This document shows, one piece after another, positions 27,182 through 35,090 of a stretch of 64,000 nt of DNA. Below the pieces are notes generated by a model. It had not been told where the DNA came from. It saw only the letters and a list, made by a program, of their open reading frames with translations, and did no database searches. The stretch is from an uncultured Treponema sp. Its GTDB lineage: Bacteria; Spirochaetota; Spirochaetia; Treponematales; Treponemataceae. Location of the stretch: NCBI GenBank assembly GCA_946411505.1, contig CAMKEG010000001.1:124001-188000 (forward strand). The letters run 5' to 3'. The position numbers were made by a program, and so were the translations under genes. How positions within the stretch are numbered: the first letter of the stretch is position 1; each line of letters begins with the position of its first letter.

Positions 27182-28486
27182 ATGGCTAAAATAGAATTCT
27201 CTGACTTTGGAAAAAAACTTACCGGCGAGTCCGGCATACTTCAATTGATGGACGACATCGGAAAGCCCCTGCCGGCCGGCGTAAAGCCATACCGCTTGGG
27301 CGGCGGAAATCCGGCCCGCATTCCGCAGGTGGAAAAGCTTTACCGCGAGCGGATGGAAAAAATCATGGGCCATAAGGACGACTTTGAAAAGCTTATCGGC
27401 CTTTACGACAGCCCGCAGGGGCGCGTCGAGTTCATAGAATGCGTGGCGGAGTATTTGTCAAAAACTTACGGCTGGAAAATCGGGCCGGAAAACGTCGCCG
27501 TCGCCAACGGAAGCCAGAGCGCCTTCTTTTATATTTTTAATCTTTTGAGCGGAACTTTTAGCGACGAAAAAAAATCTTTCAAAAAAACAATCGTCCTTCC
27601 TCTTGTTCCGGAATACATAGGCTACGCCGACCAAGGAATCGAGCGCGGCCAGTTTGTCGGAATTCCTTCGACTTGCCAATACGAAGAGGACAAAACTTTC
27701 AAGTATCACGTTGACTTTGACGCGCTCGAAAGCTACATGGAAAAGCATTCCAACGTAGGCGCCCTTTGCGTAAGCCGCCCGACAAACCCAACCGGAAACG
27801 TCTTGACCGACGATGAAATCAAGCGCCTTTCAAAAATCGCCAGAAAGTTCGGCGTCCCCTTGATGATAGACAACGCTTACGGCCTTCCTTGGCCCGACAT
27901 CATTTTCACCGACGACGCCGCGCCTTACTGGGACTCAAACGTGATTCTTTCGATGAGCCTTTCAAAAATAGGCCTTCCGTCCTTGAGAACCGGAATCGTC
28001 GTGGCCGACAAAAAAATCATCAAGGCGATTGGAAACATAAACGCAATCGCGGCCTTGGCAAGCGGAAGCGTGGGGCAGGCCATCGCCGCGCCTCTTATCA
28101 AAAACGGAACTTTGATTGAATGCGCGCAAAAATATGTCCGCCCCTTCTACCAAAAAAAATCAGTCGCCACGCAAAAAGCCATCCACAATTTTTTTGCCGG
28201 AACAAACTATTACGTCCACAAAAGCGAAGGTTCGATTTTCCAGTGGCTCTTGATGCCCGACCTAAAAATCACGACGATGAAATTTTATTCCGAGCTTAAA
28301 AAGCGCGGCGTCATTGTGGTTCCAGGCGAATACTTTTTCTTTGGAAGCGCGCCTGACAAAAGCCTTCCGCCCGTCAATGAGCATCCGCATTACTCAAAGT
28401 GCTTGCGGCTTAATTACGCCGGCGACCAAAAGGAAACGGAGGGCGGCTTGAAAATCATCGCGGACTTGTACAGGAAGCATAGTTAA
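27182..28486 (+). CDS. avtA: valine-pyruvate aminotransferase
   Basis: A 434-residue fold-type I PLP enzyme. The start, FSDFGKKLTGESGILQLMDDIG and LGGGNPARIPQVE, is typical of AvtA. SRPTNPTGNVLTDDEI, DNAYGLPWPDI and the lysine stretch SMSLSKIGLPSLRTG complete the PLP site. It moves amino groups between valine and pyruvate. leuCD further on fit a branched-chain amino acid theme. An AGGAGG-like site (GGGAGGAAATC) precedes the ATG. Confidence 0.88.
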   Translation: MAKIEFSDFGKKLTGESGILQLMDDIGKPLPAGVKPYRLGGGNPARIPQVEKLYRERMEKIMGHKDDFEKLIGLYDSPQGRVEFIECVAEYLSKTYGWKIGPENVAVANGSQSAFFYIFNLLSGTFSDEKKSFKKTIVLPLVPEYIGYADQGIERGQFVGIPSTCQYEEDKTFKYHVDFDALESYMEKHSNVGALCVSRPTNPTGNVLTDDEIKRLSKIARKFGVPLMIDNAYGLPWPDIIFTDDAAPYWDSNVILSMSLSKIGLPSLRTGIVVADKKIIKAIGNINAIAALASGSVGQAIAAPLIKNGTLIECAQKYVRPFYQKKSVATQKAIHNFFAGTNYYVHKSEGSIFQWLLMPDLKITTMKFYSELKKRGVIVVPGEYFFFGSAPDKSLPPVNEHPHYSKCLRLNYAGDQKETEGGLKIIADLYRKHS

Positions 28487-28506
28487 AGGATTTAGCTCGT
28501 TTTTTC

Positions 28507-28535
28507 TTGCCCAACTTTATTTTATATGCTACAAT
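28507..28535 (+). promoter_or_regulatory. promoter of the phosphoribosyltransferase gene
   Basis: TTGCCC (28507-28512), 17 bases, TACAAT (28530-28535), seven bases, then ATG at 28543. No Shine-Dalgarno spacing is possible, so the message should be leaderless. Confidence 0.6.
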
Positions 28536-28542
28536 ATAAGGC

Positions 28543-29148
28543 ATGTTCAAAGAATTTTTACCCTACGACGTTGTGCGCAACAACGCGCTGAAACTTGCCC
28601 ACAAAATTTACAAAGAAGGCTTTGTGCCGGACGTTCTTTATTGCTCGCTTAGAGGCGGCGCCTACATGGCAAATGTCATTAGCGAATATTTTAAGATTGT
28701 GCGAAAGGATTGCCATCCGGTTTTGTACGCCGCTGTCGTCGCGCGCTCCTACACTGACGTCAGGGCCAACACAAAGCTTATGATTGACGGCTGGACTTAT
28801 CCTCCAGAGCGCTTGCGCCCCGGCGACAAAATAATGCTTGTCGACGACATTTTTGACACCGGAAACACAATCAACGCCTTGACCGAAATTTTGATTGACC
28901 GCGGAATTCCTCGCGGCGACATAAAGGTCGTCGTCCACGACTTCAAGCATTTTACCTACAAGGCCCAGCAGCCGATAATTCCGGACTACTGGTGCCGAAA
29001 GTTTGAGATTACCAAGCCCGAGGAAGACCGTTGGATTCACTACATGAGCCACGAGTTGGTCGGCTTGAGCGAAGAGGACTTGCAGGAAAATTACTTCAAG
29101 AACGATCCCGAGCTGCGAGAAGTTTTGGACGTTTTGGTAAAAAAATAA
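28543..29148 (+). CDS. phosphoribosyltransferase
   Basis: A 201-residue type I phosphoribosyltransferase. The PRPP loop is LVDDIFDTGNTI, and YCSLRGGAYMA is the early PPi loop. The order fits hypoxanthine or xanthine phosphoribosyltransferases that salvage purines from base plus PRPP. The exact base is not clear from sequence. It has its own promoter and is not coupled to avtA. Confidence 0.8.
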   Translation: MFKEFLPYDVVRNNALKLAHKIYKEGFVPDVLYCSLRGGAYMANVISEYFKIVRKDCHPVLYAAVVARSYTDVRANTKLMIDGWTYPPERLRPGDKIMLVDDIFDTGNTINALTEILIDRGIPRGDIKVVVHDFKHFTYKAQQPIIPDYWCRKFEITKPEEDRWIHYMSHELVGLSEEDLQENYFKNDPELREVLDVLVKK

Positions 29149-29182
29149 GCCCAAAGCGTTTTTTGCGCCGATATTTAAAGCG

Positions 29183-31300
29183 ATGAAAAAAATATTTTTT
29201 GCTGCCATATTGATGGCCCTTGAGTTTTCTCTTTTTGCGGAAGTCACTGTTGTAAACCCCGCGCCGGGAACCTACGCCAACGCGCAAAGCCTTGTCATCG
29301 AGTCAAACGGCGGCGAAGAAATTTATTACTCCTTTTCAGGAAGCGACCCCTTGGCGCAAGGCTTCGCTTACGACGGCCCTGTAGTCCTTGACGTTACCGG
29401 AAACGTCGAGCTTAGGGTCGCGATTGTGGACCGTTCCCAAAACAAGACTGAAAAGAAAATTCTTTTTGAGGTGGCGCCGGCGGAAAGCGAGAACCCTGAA
29501 ATAAACGAATTTTTGGCCGGCCTACAAAGCGGCCCTTGCTTTGACTATGTGGCCGGACAAAAAATTTCAATTCCGTGGACCTTGGGCTATTCCTTTGTGG
29601 AGGACGCCCCCTTTGAAAAGGGCAAGGAAATTTCCTTCTCAAAAAAGGCGACCGTTGAGCGATACCTTCCGATAAACTTGACCGACGGAAAAAACATTTG
29701 GCGCTTTGTCTTAAAGACGATGCCGGAAGAAGCCGGCGCCTTGAGCCGCCAGGAAGTTCCATTTAGAATCGACGGCTGGACCCAAGTTGTGTTCACTGAC
29801 CAAAAAAGCATTTATTCCCTTGACGGAAAATGGTGGCAAAGCGGCGCCAAGATTCTTTCAATAGACAGAAACGCTGACAACGAAATTTACTTTCAGAGCG
29901 CCGATTATTCCTCGGAAAATCCCGTCTCAAAAGTCGCCTTGCCGGCAAAGCCCGGCCTTGCCGCAAAACGAACGAGCGACGGAAGCCTTTTGATAAAAAT
30001 TGCCGACGGAACCGCCGAAGCGCAAAAATACAGCTTGGGAGCTTCGGCCTTGGCGAAGACAAAATTGATAGGCCCTGGCCTCTATCCTGAGTTGACGATT
30101 GACACTTTTCCCGGCGACAAAATTGAAACTCAGCTTCCCGTTGACGTTTTTTACGAGCGGGTCTACCAAGGAACCCTTTATGTCGACGTCAACATCAACC
30201 GCCTTACGCCCAACGTTCCGGTGATAACGTCAAGCGCGTCCGGCGCCTACGCCCGCGACGACGTGACTGTTAGCGCGAAGTGCGGTCCAAAGTTAAAGCT
30301 TTTTTGCTCGGTCTCGAATCCTGTGGAAGTCAAGCCGTCATTTAAAATCCAAGACTTAGGCGCCTTTGATTACGTCCACGGCGACTACAACTTTTACGAC
30401 GGCCAAAAAATCACGCTCTTTGGCGACACCGAAAAAATTCTTGCCTACAAGGTTTCGTTTTATTCCGAGGACGAAGCGGGCGTAAAAAGCGCCACCGCAG
30501 AATATTCCGTAATAATCGACAAATACAATTATTACGTCAATCCGGCTTCCGATTCGGCCGCGGAGGAAGGAACCCCGTTCGCGCCCTTCAAGGACTTGTC
30601 CAGCTTGGCCAAAATCGTTCAAAAGCGCCAGTTTTCCCGCTTTTACATAAAGGGCTGCGTTTCCTTGCCAGCGGGGGAGATAAGCCTTCCCAACAACGTC
30701 GAGTTTTCCGGCGTGGGCGAGGCCAAGGTGGCGCTTCCGGCCAACAGCGTCTTGGTTTTGAAGAACGCGGGCCTTTTTGCAAAAAACATCGTTTGGGAAA
30801 AAACGTCGAAGGCGGCGCCTTCAAAAAAATTGAGGGGGGCGGGCAAGGCTTTGACAAACTTCTTTATTTTTGACCATTCCGCGGCCACCTTCAAGAATTG
30901 CGAGGTCATAGGCCTTTTTGCCGGCGACGGAACAATCTTCAACAGCCTTTCCTCGTCGCTCAGCCTTGAGTCTGTCGGCGTCACTTGCAACGCCGACTCC
31001 TACGCCTGCGCGGTAAACTCTTCCGGCAAGTCAAAAATTGCCGTGGCCAATTCCCGCGTTTTGAGCGTGGCCGACACCGCCGTCGCCTTTTCTTCAACCG
31101 GCGGAAACGTGGAGCTTTCCAACAACTTCGCGCAAGTTTCCGGAAGGATGGGACGGCCCGCGGAGTTCATCGACACGGTAGTTTCGCTTGAAAACAACAA
31201 ATTTACCGCCGACGTTCAAAACAAGGGAGACGGATACAAGAGCCTTTACTTGGCCGGCTCCACCCAATTTGTTTTGGACGAGGGAAACACCTATAAATGA
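29183..31300 (+). CDS. secreted protein with chitobiase-like and beta-helix regions
   Basis: A 705-residue protein with signal peptide (IFFAAILMALEFSLFAE). Residues about 20-95 look like a chitobiase/hexosaminidase C-terminal beta-sandwich (NPAPGTYANAQSL, EIYYSFSG). Residues about 450-700 start with YYVNPASDSAAEEGTPFAPFKDL, the DUF1565 entry to a right-handed beta-helix, followed by many asparagine-rich turns. It is probably exported to the periplasm or surface. Its stop overlaps rnhB (ATGA). Confidence 0.75.
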   Translation: MKKIFFAAILMALEFSLFAEVTVVNPAPGTYANAQSLVIESNGGEEIYYSFSGSDPLAQGFAYDGPVVLDVTGNVELRVAIVDRSQNKTEKKILFEVAPAESENPEINEFLAGLQSGPCFDYVAGQKISIPWTLGYSFVEDAPFEKGKEISFSKKATVERYLPINLTDGKNIWRFVLKTMPEEAGALSRQEVPFRIDGWTQVVFTDQKSIYSLDGKWWQSGAKILSIDRNADNEIYFQSADYSSENPVSKVALPAKPGLAAKRTSDGSLLIKIADGTAEAQKYSLGASALAKTKLIGPGLYPELTIDTFPGDKIETQLPVDVFYERVYQGTLYVDVNINRLTPNVPVITSSASGAYARDDVTVSAKCGPKLKLFCSVSNPVEVKPSFKIQDLGAFDYVHGDYNFYDGQKITLFGDTEKILAYKVSFYSEDEAGVKSATAEYSVIIDKYNYYVNPASDSAAEEGTPFAPFKDLSSLAKIVQKRQFSRFYIKGCVSLPAGEISLPNNVEFSGVGEAKVALPANSVLVLKNAGLFAKNIVWEKTSKAAPSKKLRGAGKALTNFFIFDHSAATFKNCEVIGLFAGDGTIFNSLSSSLSLESVGVTCNADSYACAVNSSGKSKIAVANSRVLSVADTAVAFSSTGGNVELSNNFAQVSGRMGRPAEFIDTVVSLENNKFTADVQNKGDGYKSLYLAGSTQFVLDEGNTYK

Positions 31301-31872
31301 CAATCGTTGGATTTGACGAGGCGGGGCGGGGGCCTTTAGCCGGCCCTGTCACGGCGGCCGCGGTGATTCTTCCGCCTGATTTTCCTTTTGAAATTTTAAA
31401 CGACTCAAAGAAACTTTCCGAAAAAAAACGTTTGGCCGCCGAAGTTGTCATAAAGGAAAAGGCCTTGTGGGGGCTTTCCTTTGTGGACCACAAAAAAATT
31501 GACGAGATTAACATTTTAAGGGCCAGCCTTCTTGCGATGAAGCTTGCCTTTGACGACTTGCTCAAAAAAAACGCGGGCCTGGACTTAAATGGCTTGAATG
31601 GAATCGCCGACGGAACTTTTGTTCCCCCGGAACTGCCTTTTGAATGCCAAGCGGTCGTAAAGGCCGACGCAAAATATCCAGAGGTGATGGCGGCCAGCAT
31701 TTTGGCCAAGACCGCCCGCGACCGCTTTATGCTGGAAGCCGACAAAAAGTATCCTGGCTACGGCTACGCCAAGCACAAGGGCTATCCGACGGCCGCGCAC
31801 AAGGAGGCCTGCCGTAAGCTTGGCCCGAGCCCTCTTCAACGGATGTCGTTCGCTCCGGAATTATTCCTTTGA
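31297..31872 (+). CDS. rnhB: ribonuclease HII
   Basis: A 191-residue nuclease that removes ribonucleotides and RNA-DNA hybrids. GFDEAGRGPLAGPVTAAAV gives the first Asp-Glu pair, and the later KADAKYPEVMAASILAKTARD and GYAKHKGYPTAAH motifs complete the site. The 3' end overlaps the convergent PUR gene by 12 bases. Confidence 0.95.
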   Translation: MTIVGFDEAGRGPLAGPVTAAAVILPPDFPFEILNDSKKLSEKKRLAAEVVIKEKALWGLSFVDHKKIDEINILRASLLAMKLAFDDLLKKNAGLDLNGLNGIADGTFVPPELPFECQAVVKADAKYPEVMAASILAKTARDRFMLEADKKYPGYGYAKHKGYPTAAHKEACRKLGPSPLQRMSFAPELFL

Positions 31873-32277
31873 CCTTTTTGAAACGACATGGACGCGGCCC
31901 GTTCTTTTGGGCGCCTTGGGGTCGACGGGGCGGGCGTCGGGATCCTCGGCCTTTTTCTTGTAGACTTTCTTTCCCGCAATCGCTCCGTTGGAATATTTGG
32001 CTTCCTTGGCCGCCTTCTTTTCGGCGCGGGCCTTGTCGCGCTCTTTCTTGTTCTTTTGGATGAATTTTAGAGAGTCGTCCAAGCCGCCAAAAAACTTTTG
32101 CATGTCTTCCTCAAAGACCGCGATTTGGTGGCGGTCGCGCTCAAGGCCTTCCTTGCCGTTCTTGCTTTCCACAATCTGCAAGAAAACGTCGCCCGTCCGG
32201 TTTTCCTTTACGTTAAAAAAATAAGAACGGTTTGCCAAAGTTACTTGTGTTGTGTATAGTTCTCCGCGAATTCCCAT
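31861..32277 (-). CDS. PUR-domain nucleic-acid-binding protein
   Basis: A 138-residue protein. The N-terminal half (GELYTTQVTLANRSYFFNVKENRTGDVFLQIVESK) matches the PurA-like PUR/DUF3276 domain, which binds single-stranded DNA or RNA; the Borrelia homologue BpuR is an RNA-binding regulator. The C-terminal half is very basic (KNKKERDKARAEKKAAKEAK) and ends VDPKAPKRTGRVHVVSKRS. The start follows AGGAGG. It lies tail to tail with rnhB. Confidence 0.82.
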   Translation of the reverse strand: MGIRGELYTTQVTLANRSYFFNVKENRTGDVFLQIVESKNGKEGLERDRHQIAVFEEDMQKFFGGLDDSLKFIQKNKKERDKARAEKKAAKEAKYSNGAIAGKKVYKKKAEDPDARPVDPKAPKRTGRVHVVSKRSKE

Positions 32278-32298
32278 AAAAAAAACCTCCTAAATATA

Positions 32299-32435
32299 CC
32301 GCTGTTCGCGCGAGTTTAGTCGCGAGCGCGAATGTTGCGGCTTATTGCCCAGCGCTCGTGAGAGCGCAAGTAAATATTTTCCACTTTGCAAAACGGCGGG
32401 CTTGCCCGACCGTATGCGGCGGCATTGTTTTTTTG
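32299..32435 (+). repeat. structured dispersed element, copy 2
   Basis: Fills most of the 335-base gap between the PUR gene and the next promoter. A 5' hairpin with TTCGCGC and GCGCGAA arms closed by CCGC and GCGG is followed by ATTGCCCA, a perfect stem GCGCTC (32352-32357) with GTGA loop and GCGCTC complement (32362-32367), then AAGTAAATATTTTCC and TTTGCAAAACGG. TTGC and GCAA enclose the stem. A further hairpin (CGGGC/GCCCG) follows. The order of parts matches the other copies. Confidence 0.6.
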
Positions 32436-32551
32436 TAAGCTTTTCAGTTAGTCTCGCCGCTGCCTTCCCTGTATTGTGTGGGATTTTCTTTAATTTAGCG
32501 CAAAGGCAAAAAAAACGCAAGTCAAAAACGAATCATTTTATAAAATATCGC

Positions 32552-32580
32552 TTGCATTTTATTCTATGTTGAATTATAAT
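32552..32580 (+). promoter_or_regulatory. promoter of the small HMA-fold gene
   Basis: TTGCAT (32552-32557), 17 bases, TATAAT (32575-32580). The message would have a leader of about 25 bases with AGGAG at 32597-32601. Confidence 0.65.
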
Positions 32581-32612
32581 GAATCAATTAATGCTCAGGA
32601 GATTTGCTGATT

Positions 32613-32822
32613 ATGCAAAAGAAAATATTTGTGGACGGAATGTTTGACGACGGAGTTGCCGGAAAGGTTGGCGCCGCGGTCAAAGGCGTTGCAGGCGTTA
32701 CAGAATGCGTGGCGGATCCCGCTAAGTCCCAAGTTAAAGTTGATTTTGACGAAAGCGTGGGCGGAATTGAAGACGCCATTAACGCGGCCATCTCCGGCGC
32801 GGGCGTGACTGTCCTTGGTTAA
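32613..32822 (+). CDS. small HMA-fold protein lacking the CxxC metal motif
   Basis: A 69-residue protein with the pattern of a heavy-metal-associated (copper chaperone) domain: an opening strand KIFVDGM, a helix, GVTECVADPAKSQVKVDFDE and a C-terminal helix ending GAGVTVLG. The metal loop that is normally GMxCxxC is GMFDDGV, with no cysteine. It is therefore unlikely to bind copper in the usual way. ATG at 32613 is chosen after AGGAG, with a longer than ideal 11-base spacer; TTG 32604 and CTG 32607 are alternatives. Confidence 0.7.
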   Translation: MQKKIFVDGMFDDGVAGKVGAAVKGVAGVTECVADPAKSQVKVDFDESVGGIEDAINAAISGAGVTVLG

Positions 32823-32863
32823 TCTCCTTTGGAATTTACCAATGCTTAAGATTTTTAATGGTC

Positions 32864-32906
32864 TTGACAAATTCTTCAAAAATAATTAAAATCTTTAATT
32901 ATTTTT
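32864..32906 (+). promoter_or_regulatory. leuCD promoter with overlapping palindrome
   Basis: TTGACA (32864-32869), 17 bases, TAAAAT (32887-32892). A perfect 13-base inverted repeat (32878-32890 with 32894-32906; arms AAAAATAATTAAA) covers the -10 box. This could be an operator or an AT-rich hairpin in the leader. AGGAG at 32914-32918 serves leuC. Confidence 0.6.
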
Positions 32907-32926
32907 AATTTTCAGGAGAATTTACT

Positions 32927-34213
32927 ATGGGAAAGACAATCGCTCAAAAGATTTTTGAAAAGCATCTTTTGGAAAAACCCTTCAAGGACACTTACATTCT
33001 CAAGCTTGACAGAGTTTTCTGCCACGAAATAACAACCCCAATCGCCATCAACGACCTTTGCGAGCGCGGAAAGGACCGGGTTTTTGACAAAACAAAAATC
33101 AAGGCCGTAATCGACCACGTCACTCCGGCCAAAGACTCAAAGACGGCCACTCAAGAAAAAATACTCCGCGACTGGGCCAAGCGCAACGACATCAAGGACT
33201 TCTTTGACATCGGCTCGAACGGCGTTTGCCACGCGATTTTCCCCGAAAAGGGCTTTGTCCGCCCCGGCTTTACCGTAATCATGGGCGACAGCCACACTTG
33301 CACCCACGGCGCTTTTGGAGCCTTTGCCGCCGGCGTCGGAACCACCGACCTTGAGGTGGGAATCCTTAAGGGCGTTTGCTCCTTCAAGGAGCCCAAGGCA
33401 ATCAAGTTTGTTTTAAACGGAACGTTGAAGCCCGGCGTTTACGCCAAGGACGTAATCCTTCACTTGATTGGAAAAATCGGAGTCAACGGCGCCACCAACT
33501 GCGTCGTTGAGTTCACCGGCCCCATAGTTGACAACTTTGGAATGGAAGAGCGAATGACGATTTGCAACATGGCGGTGGAAGCCGGCGCCACAAGCGGAAT
33601 TTGCTTCCCCGACCAAAAGACCGTCGACTACCTTTGGGAATTCATCAAGGACGAATACAAAACTAAGGAAGAGGCTTTGGCCGACTACCAGCAGTGGAAG
33701 AGCGACCCCGACGCCGAATACGAAAAAGTCATCGAATGCGACTTGAGCGATTTGCAGCCCTTGGCAACGATCGGCTACAAGCCCGACCAAGTGAAGCCCA
33801 TCGCCGAGTTGGCCGGAACAAAGGTTGACCAGATTTACATCGGAAGCTGCACAAACGGCCGCATCTCGGACTTGCGCGTCGCCGCCGAAGTCCTTAAAGG
33901 AAAGCGTTTGGCCCCCGGAGTGCGCGGCATCGTAAGCCCGGCCACTCCAAAAATTTACAAGATGGCCTTGGACGAAGGCCTTTTGTCGATTTTTATGGAC
34001 GCGGGCTTTTGCGTCACAAACCCGACATGCGGCGCCTGCTTGGGAATGAGCAACGGAGTCTTGGCCGAGGGCGAAGTTTGCGCCTCCACCACAAACCGCA
34101 ACTTTAACGGCCGCATGGGAAAAGGCGGAATGGTTCACCTTATGAGCCCCGCGTCCGCCGCCGCGACAGCCATCGCCGGAACGATTACGAATTCACCATT
34201 ATACAAAGCATAG
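32927..34213 (+). CDS. leuC: 3-isopropylmalate dehydratase large subunit
   Basis: A 428-residue aconitase-family protein that, with LeuD, isomerises 2- to 3-isopropylmalate in leucine synthesis. The [4Fe-4S] cysteines lie in GSCTNGRISDLR and TNPTCGACLGMSNG; GDSHTCTHGAFGAFAAGVGTTD is the other family motif. The length fits the LeuC2 archaeal/bacterial type. The related homoaconitase or dimethylmalate dehydratase roles cannot be excluded from sequence alone. leuD follows 16 bases on. Confidence 0.9.
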   Translation: MGKTIAQKIFEKHLLEKPFKDTYILKLDRVFCHEITTPIAINDLCERGKDRVFDKTKIKAVIDHVTPAKDSKTATQEKILRDWAKRNDIKDFFDIGSNGVCHAIFPEKGFVRPGFTVIMGDSHTCTHGAFGAFAAGVGTTDLEVGILKGVCSFKEPKAIKFVLNGTLKPGVYAKDVILHLIGKIGVNGATNCVVEFTGPIVDNFGMEERMTICNMAVEAGATSGICFPDQKTVDYLWEFIKDEYKTKEEALADYQQWKSDPDAEYEKVIECDLSDLQPLATIGYKPDQVKPIAELAGTKVDQIYIGSCTNGRISDLRVAAEVLKGKRLAPGVRGIVSPATPKIYKMALDEGLLSIFMDAGFCVTNPTCGACLGMSNGVLAEGEVCASTTNRNFNGRMGKGGMVHLMSPASAAATAIAGTITNSPLYKA

Positions 34214-34229
34214 ATTGTAGGAGATTATC

Positions 34230-34763
34230 ATGAAGCAATTTGGAGGCCCGGTTCTCTTTTTGGACAGAACTGACATCAATACCGACGAGATTATTCCTGC
34301 CAAATATTTGACGGAAAACACAAAGCAAGCCCTTAAGCCTTATCTTTTGGAAGACTTGAAGTTGGAAGGCTTTGACTCAAAGACAGACGTTCCCGGAAAA
34401 AAAGTCATCATCACCCGCGACAACTTTGGCTGCGGCTCAAGCCGCGAGCACGCTCCTTGGGCCTTGGAAGTCAACGGCATTTATGTCGTCGTCGCGGTCA
34501 ACTTTGCCCGCATCTTCCGCCAGAACATGTACAACTGCGGCCTCTTGGCCGTTGAGATGGACAAAAAATCCATTGACGACATGTTCCGAACCTTTGCAGA
34601 AAAGGACACCGAATGCAAGATTGTTTTCAACGACGACGGCACCGCAAAGGTAAAGCTTATCGCCGGAAGCCTTTCAAAGAGCTATCCCTTTACGCTTGAG
34701 GGCTTTGAGAAAGCCTTGGTGGAAAAGGAAGGCTGGATTGGCTACGCCGACAGCAAGTTCTAG
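34230..34763 (+). CDS. leuD: 3-isopropylmalate dehydratase small subunit
   Basis: A 177-residue swivelling-domain subunit partnering LeuC. FLDRTDINTDEIIPAKYL and the substrate loop GCGSSREHAPWAL are diagnostic. An AGGAG site precedes the ATG. No leuA or leuB is in the window. Confidence 0.92.
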   Translation: MKQFGGPVLFLDRTDINTDEIIPAKYLTENTKQALKPYLLEDLKLEGFDSKTDVPGKKVIITRDNFGCGSSREHAPWALEVNGIYVVVAVNFARIFRQNMYNCGLLAVEMDKKSIDDMFRTFAEKDTECKIVFNDDGTAKVKLIAGSLSKSYPFTLEGFEKALVEKEGWIGYADSKF

Positions 34764-34780
34764 GTGAATCAACCAACGCC

Positions 34781-34814
34781 AAAAAACGCGGCTGCTTTGC
34801 GCCGCGTTTTTTTT
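34781..34814 (+). terminator. rho-independent terminator of leuCD
   Basis: AACGCGGC, eight-base loop, GCCGCGTT, then a T-run; an A-run on the 5' side makes it usable on both strands. Its arms AAAAAACGCGG and CCGCGTTTTTT match the ends of dispersed-element copy 6. Confidence 0.85.
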
Positions 34815-34836
34815 GCCCCAAAGCGCTTGCCGCTAC

Positions 34837-34865
34837 TTGACACAAAGTCCGCTTTTTGATATATT
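34837..34865 (+). promoter_or_regulatory. promoter of the tRNA gene
   Basis: Perfect TTGACA (34837-34842), 17 bases, TATATT (34860-34865); the mature tRNA begins 13 bases later. Confidence 0.75.
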
Positions 34866-34877
34866 AGTAAAACATTC

Positions 34878-34950
34878 GGCGACTTAGCTCAGTTGGTAGA
34901 GCACACGGCTCATATCCGTGATGTCAATGGTTCAATCCCATTAGTCGCTA
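34878..34950 (+). tRNA. tRNA with anticodon CAT, probably elongator Met
   Basis: A 73-base cloverleaf: acceptor GGCGACT with AGTCGCT, D-stem GCTC/GAGC, anticodon stem CACGG/CCGTG with loop CTCATAT, a five-base variable loop, and T-stem AATGG/CCATT. The discriminator is A; CCA is not encoded directly after it. CAT could also be tRNA-Ile2 read after lysidine modification; the body resembles elongator tRNA-Met more. It is not an initiator tRNA, as the anticodon stem lacks three G-C pairs. Confidence 0.92.
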
Positions 34951-34954
34951 TCCA

Positions 34955-34983
34955 AGGCTTCCCAATCGGGAGGCCTTTTTTTA
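34955..34983 (+). terminator. rho-independent terminator of the tRNA
   Basis: AGGCTTCCC, loop AATC, GGGAGGCCT and a T-run directly behind the tRNA. Confidence 0.85.
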
Positions 34984-34984
34984 T

Positions 34985-35070
34985 TGCGGATTGACAATTG
35001 AAAAGGCAATCCGCAAAACGGCCGAGTCAAGGCCTTGAGCGAAGCGTGCCTTGACCGGACGTATTGCGGC
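34985..35070 (+). repeat. structured dispersed element, partial copy 3
   Basis: Sits between the tRNA terminator and the end of nrdG. Perfect hairpin GCGGATTG/CAATCCGC, then GCAAAACGGCC, a TCAAGGC/GCCTTGA stem with a loop containing GAGCGAAGCG, and ACGTATTGCGGCG. GCAAAACGGC and the closing TATGCGG-like end match copy 2, so this appears to be the 3' half of the same family. It lacks the GNRA-type hairpin. Confidence 0.45.
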
Positions 35071-35090
35071 GCGACAATACTGTCCGCGTC

